Below, piece after piece: positions 61,601 through 64,000 of a stretch of DNA of 64,000 nucleotides. The translations under genes and the position numbers were made by a program. The stretch spans positions 2,604,001-2,668,000 of the forward strand of contig JABWDB010000021.1 of the NCBI GenBank assembly GCA_019614645.1, given 5' to 3'. This stretch comes from Stratiolaelaps scimitus (taxonomy: Eukaryota > Arthropoda > Arachnida > Mesostigmata > Laelapidae). How positions within the stretch are numbered: the stretch's first letter is position 1; each line of letters begins with the position of its first letter. The notes beneath the pieces are model-generated. The model saw only the letters and a program-made list of their open reading frames with translations, did not search any database and was not told the origin of the DNA.

Positions 61601-62924
61601 GCCACGACGAAGCACTACTGAATGGTAGACACACACACACACACGCAGATACCGCTGACATTTGGCAGTCCACTCTGTCTCTGTGTCTCTGCGCCGAACC
61701 GTGACAACGGGAGGCCGTCGCTTACCTAAGTCACTATGCTGCACGTGACCCCATAGCGCAATATGCTAGTTTGATTAGGATCATTTACGCTGAATGCTTA
61801 CCGGCGAATACCCAGAGGTATTTTCTAGCAAGCCTTTCGCGATAAAGCGAAAGCCTGAACCTAACCAAGGCACAGATAGGAAACCGTGTATCAACAAGCG
61901 GTGGAATAGGCGCATAGGGATAGGATCATAGCCTTCCAAGACCCTTGTATTCTATTATCGCAGCTCACTTACCTATGCATCTGCCTTGTGAATTTAGTAA
62001 ATTATGTATTTTTTTTTATTAAGCATACGAATCCCATCACCCAGATCAAAATCATACCATGCATTTAAATATTTCCTCAGTGCGGGGATAGTCAAATGTA
62101 CATAAGCTAGTTGTTATTTCAATTTGGCTAAATGTCCAATTGAAACTTGTATGAATTTTATCAAACGCATTTCAAGAACGCCGATATAAAGTCACAGTGA
62201 AAATACTATAGGGCGCATGTTGCAACAACGTACGCTTGTTTTTATTGTAGATACTGAAACCCAAGAGAGGACTATATCGATAGATTAAAACCATATCCGT
62301 TGTTGGGGATGGCTTTTTGCCAGTTAAGAGTAAGAGCCAGTCTGTCGGTTAGTAAGAACTACAGGATATTGGTGGTCCCCCAGTTAAATGGACGGAGAAG
62401 AGTTGGCCACGCTCTGTCGCTATCTCAAACGAAGCGAACCGCAGGAAACAGGATGTTGCAGTTGTTCTTCAACGGGGTCTTCCTTCTGTAGATTGGTCCG
62501 CAGAGTTACCTATGGAACGGATATTATTCCTCAACCTGAAACTCGATTCGACCAGCTACCAATAGCTAACATCGAGACCAGAGTTCGACTGTACCGTTTA
62601 CACATTTGTCATATATTTAGAGGCAGTAAAATGATGATAAATGCTATATGTGAGATTATTTATAAATTCTGTTGTGAAGCAATATTGTCCAACAAGACAA
62701 TGCGCATAGGCACATATATGAAACAAGTATAATAAAACATGCTACTAGCACCGAACACCGATTCGCAGGCCCTATATTGAATGTTATTTGAGTTGTTCGA
62801 GCATTTGGTGATACTCGAGCGTAAACAAACGATAGCTTGAGTGCATCTTGAATTGTGTCACACAACCCATTGCTTCTTCACGCGTTTTTCGGTACGCGCA
62901 CAAGCTATGCAACACATCGAAACA

Positions 62925-63860
62925 TCAGTCGACATCGGTCCCAGTCCAGTCCTGATCTCACCCCAGCGCTCCGCGAGCTTTTGTGGAAGGAAAGGCCACA
63001 TCTTGTCAGCCTTTCTTTCAACTTAAGTATCATATATGGCCCCACTGCATTCTGCTTGATGCTGCGCAGGTTCTGCAGGTATTCTGGAGGGACGTTAGTG
63101 ATTTCATACGGAGTCTCTCCTTATAAACGCGAAGCCCACTCGAGACGTTTCTTTTTCTTATCTGAGTGGGATATTCTGCTCGCCTCGCAAATGGGCTAAC
63201 GCGCGCGAACTATTTTTTGCCTTCCACTGCTCAAGGCACGGGCACTGTAGTTCACAAAGAAATAACTGAATGAAAACGTAACAAAGGAAGTTATATTGAA
63301 ATTGTTCAGTCCCCGGTGGCGAGGTGGGTTGACCAAAAACTCATCTAACCTAACCGTATACCTAATAAGCTACTGCGGCTCTCTACCTGGAGCAATACGG
63401 ATACTGTAGAATTATTTTTGAATTTCTTTGAAGTAGTCTAAATTCTACTCAAAGCAATTGCCTGAATAGATAAAAGTTAACATCCTATGGCGCGAAGCTT
63501 GAAACGAACATTGGTTTTCCACCGTCTGACCTTGCTACTAAAGTAGTCGTTTATTTATAAGCAATCCAATCTCACTCCCTATGATCTTCATCGATTCTAT
63601 ATGGGACCACGTATGCTACCAGTTATCCTACGAAGGAAGGAGAACTCGAAAATTGAAATCTCTTCCATGAATTGATATCCGACATCTCGACGAAAAGGTC
63701 ATTGTTGACATCGTTTAAGGGTGCAACCAACAGCGCGCCAAAAGGAACATGTGAAAAAGAACGAAGTGTATCGCCAACGCCAGACATCTCGGCCAATCTA
63801 TATAAGTCACAACCGCTTCTACGCTTCGCAGATTGTGTGGCTTTTCTTCAACTCAGCCGA
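62925..63860 (-). pseudogene. Two coding-like fragments in the same orientation
   Basis: On the minus strand, 63855-63630 reads GCDLYRLAEMSGVGDTLRSF then VPFGALLVAPLNDVNNDLF. Further along, 63190-62940 reads SHSDKKKKRLEWASRL, a stop, then GETPYEITNVPPEYLQNLRS and VGPYMILKLKERLTRCGLSF. Both look like real protein but are broken and unrecognised; they may be parts of one decayed element. Confidence 0.25.
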
Positions 63861-64000
63861 CCACTCGAGCAGTAGCCAGTGGTGACGCTGGTTGACGAGC
63901 CCCCTTTGTGTAGCTTTCGATCTGCAGATTTTGTCGAAAACTGTTGTGGTAGCAATGGAACGACGTCGTTGTTATCAAAAGAATGGAGTCGACCAGGGCG

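Larger units (their letters stand above)
40760..64000. other. Right flank: no confident gene
   Basis: Apart from the features listed, this is AT-rich DNA with many short microsatellites. I see no exon set with consistent splice phases. 47.3-50.4 kb, 54.2-57.6 kb and 59.7-62.2 kb look non-coding. Confidence 0.55.

Noticed and set aside
63311..63332. A-box-like GGTGGCGAGGTGGGTTGA
   Set aside because: No B box follows at tRNA spacing, so a SINE or tRNA call is not supported.
1..64000. CRISPR arrays, operons, ribosome binding sites, rRNA or intact tRNA genes
   Set aside because: The DNA is eukaryotic; no spaced direct repeats, rRNA-like sequence or complete cloverleaf were seen.

Overview
This is eukaryotic, intron-rich DNA. 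It looks like an arthropod genome: the one clear gene is an axon-guidance-type immunoglobulin receptor, its introns have canonical GT..AG boundaries, and there are many long (TA)n, (GA)n and (CA)n microsatellites, CAG/CAA-rich stretches, tRNA-derived SINE heads and a decayed LINE reverse transcriptase. A chelicerate (mite or tick) is my best guess, but that is inference; no marker gene fixes the taxon.

The main gene lies on the minus strand and spans about 26.5 kb (39880 down to 13385). I could assemble nine coding exons with matching splice phases into one 725-residue open frame. It encodes a signal peptide, four C2 or I-type Ig domains, one transmembrane helix and a cytoplasmic tail of about 245 residues. 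The Ig domains and their linkers match the Roundabout (Robo) Slit-receptor family most closely. However, Ig5 and all fibronectin type III domains are absent: Ig4 joins the membrane helix through a short linker in the next exon. The tail has a PYAATTI motif like the Robo CC1 box. The signal-peptide exon is separated from the Ig1 exon by an intron of about 15.3 kb. A GC-rich block at about 40.2-40.75 kb, just upstream, is the likely promoter and 5' UTR.

Layout: 1-13384 is mostly non-coding, with one plausible plus-strand first coding exon at 9791-9890. 13385-24532 holds receptor exons 9 to 2. Its introns carry a LINE remnant (about 22.86-23.96 kb, opposite orientation), a perfect 23-bp hairpin (16610-16663) and a tRNA-like SINE head (about 14.7 kb). 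24533-39804 is intron 1, with GC-rich, triplet-rich islands at 29.5-31 kb and 33.6-36 kb. 40760-64000 has no gene I can name. It contains a GC-rich block (42.6-43.7 kb), another SINE head (58.6 kb) and some frame-broken protein-like stretches (about 45.8-46.2 and 62.9-63.9 kb).

Most long open frames here are chance frames over repeats or GC-rich DNA and are left out or marked low confidence.
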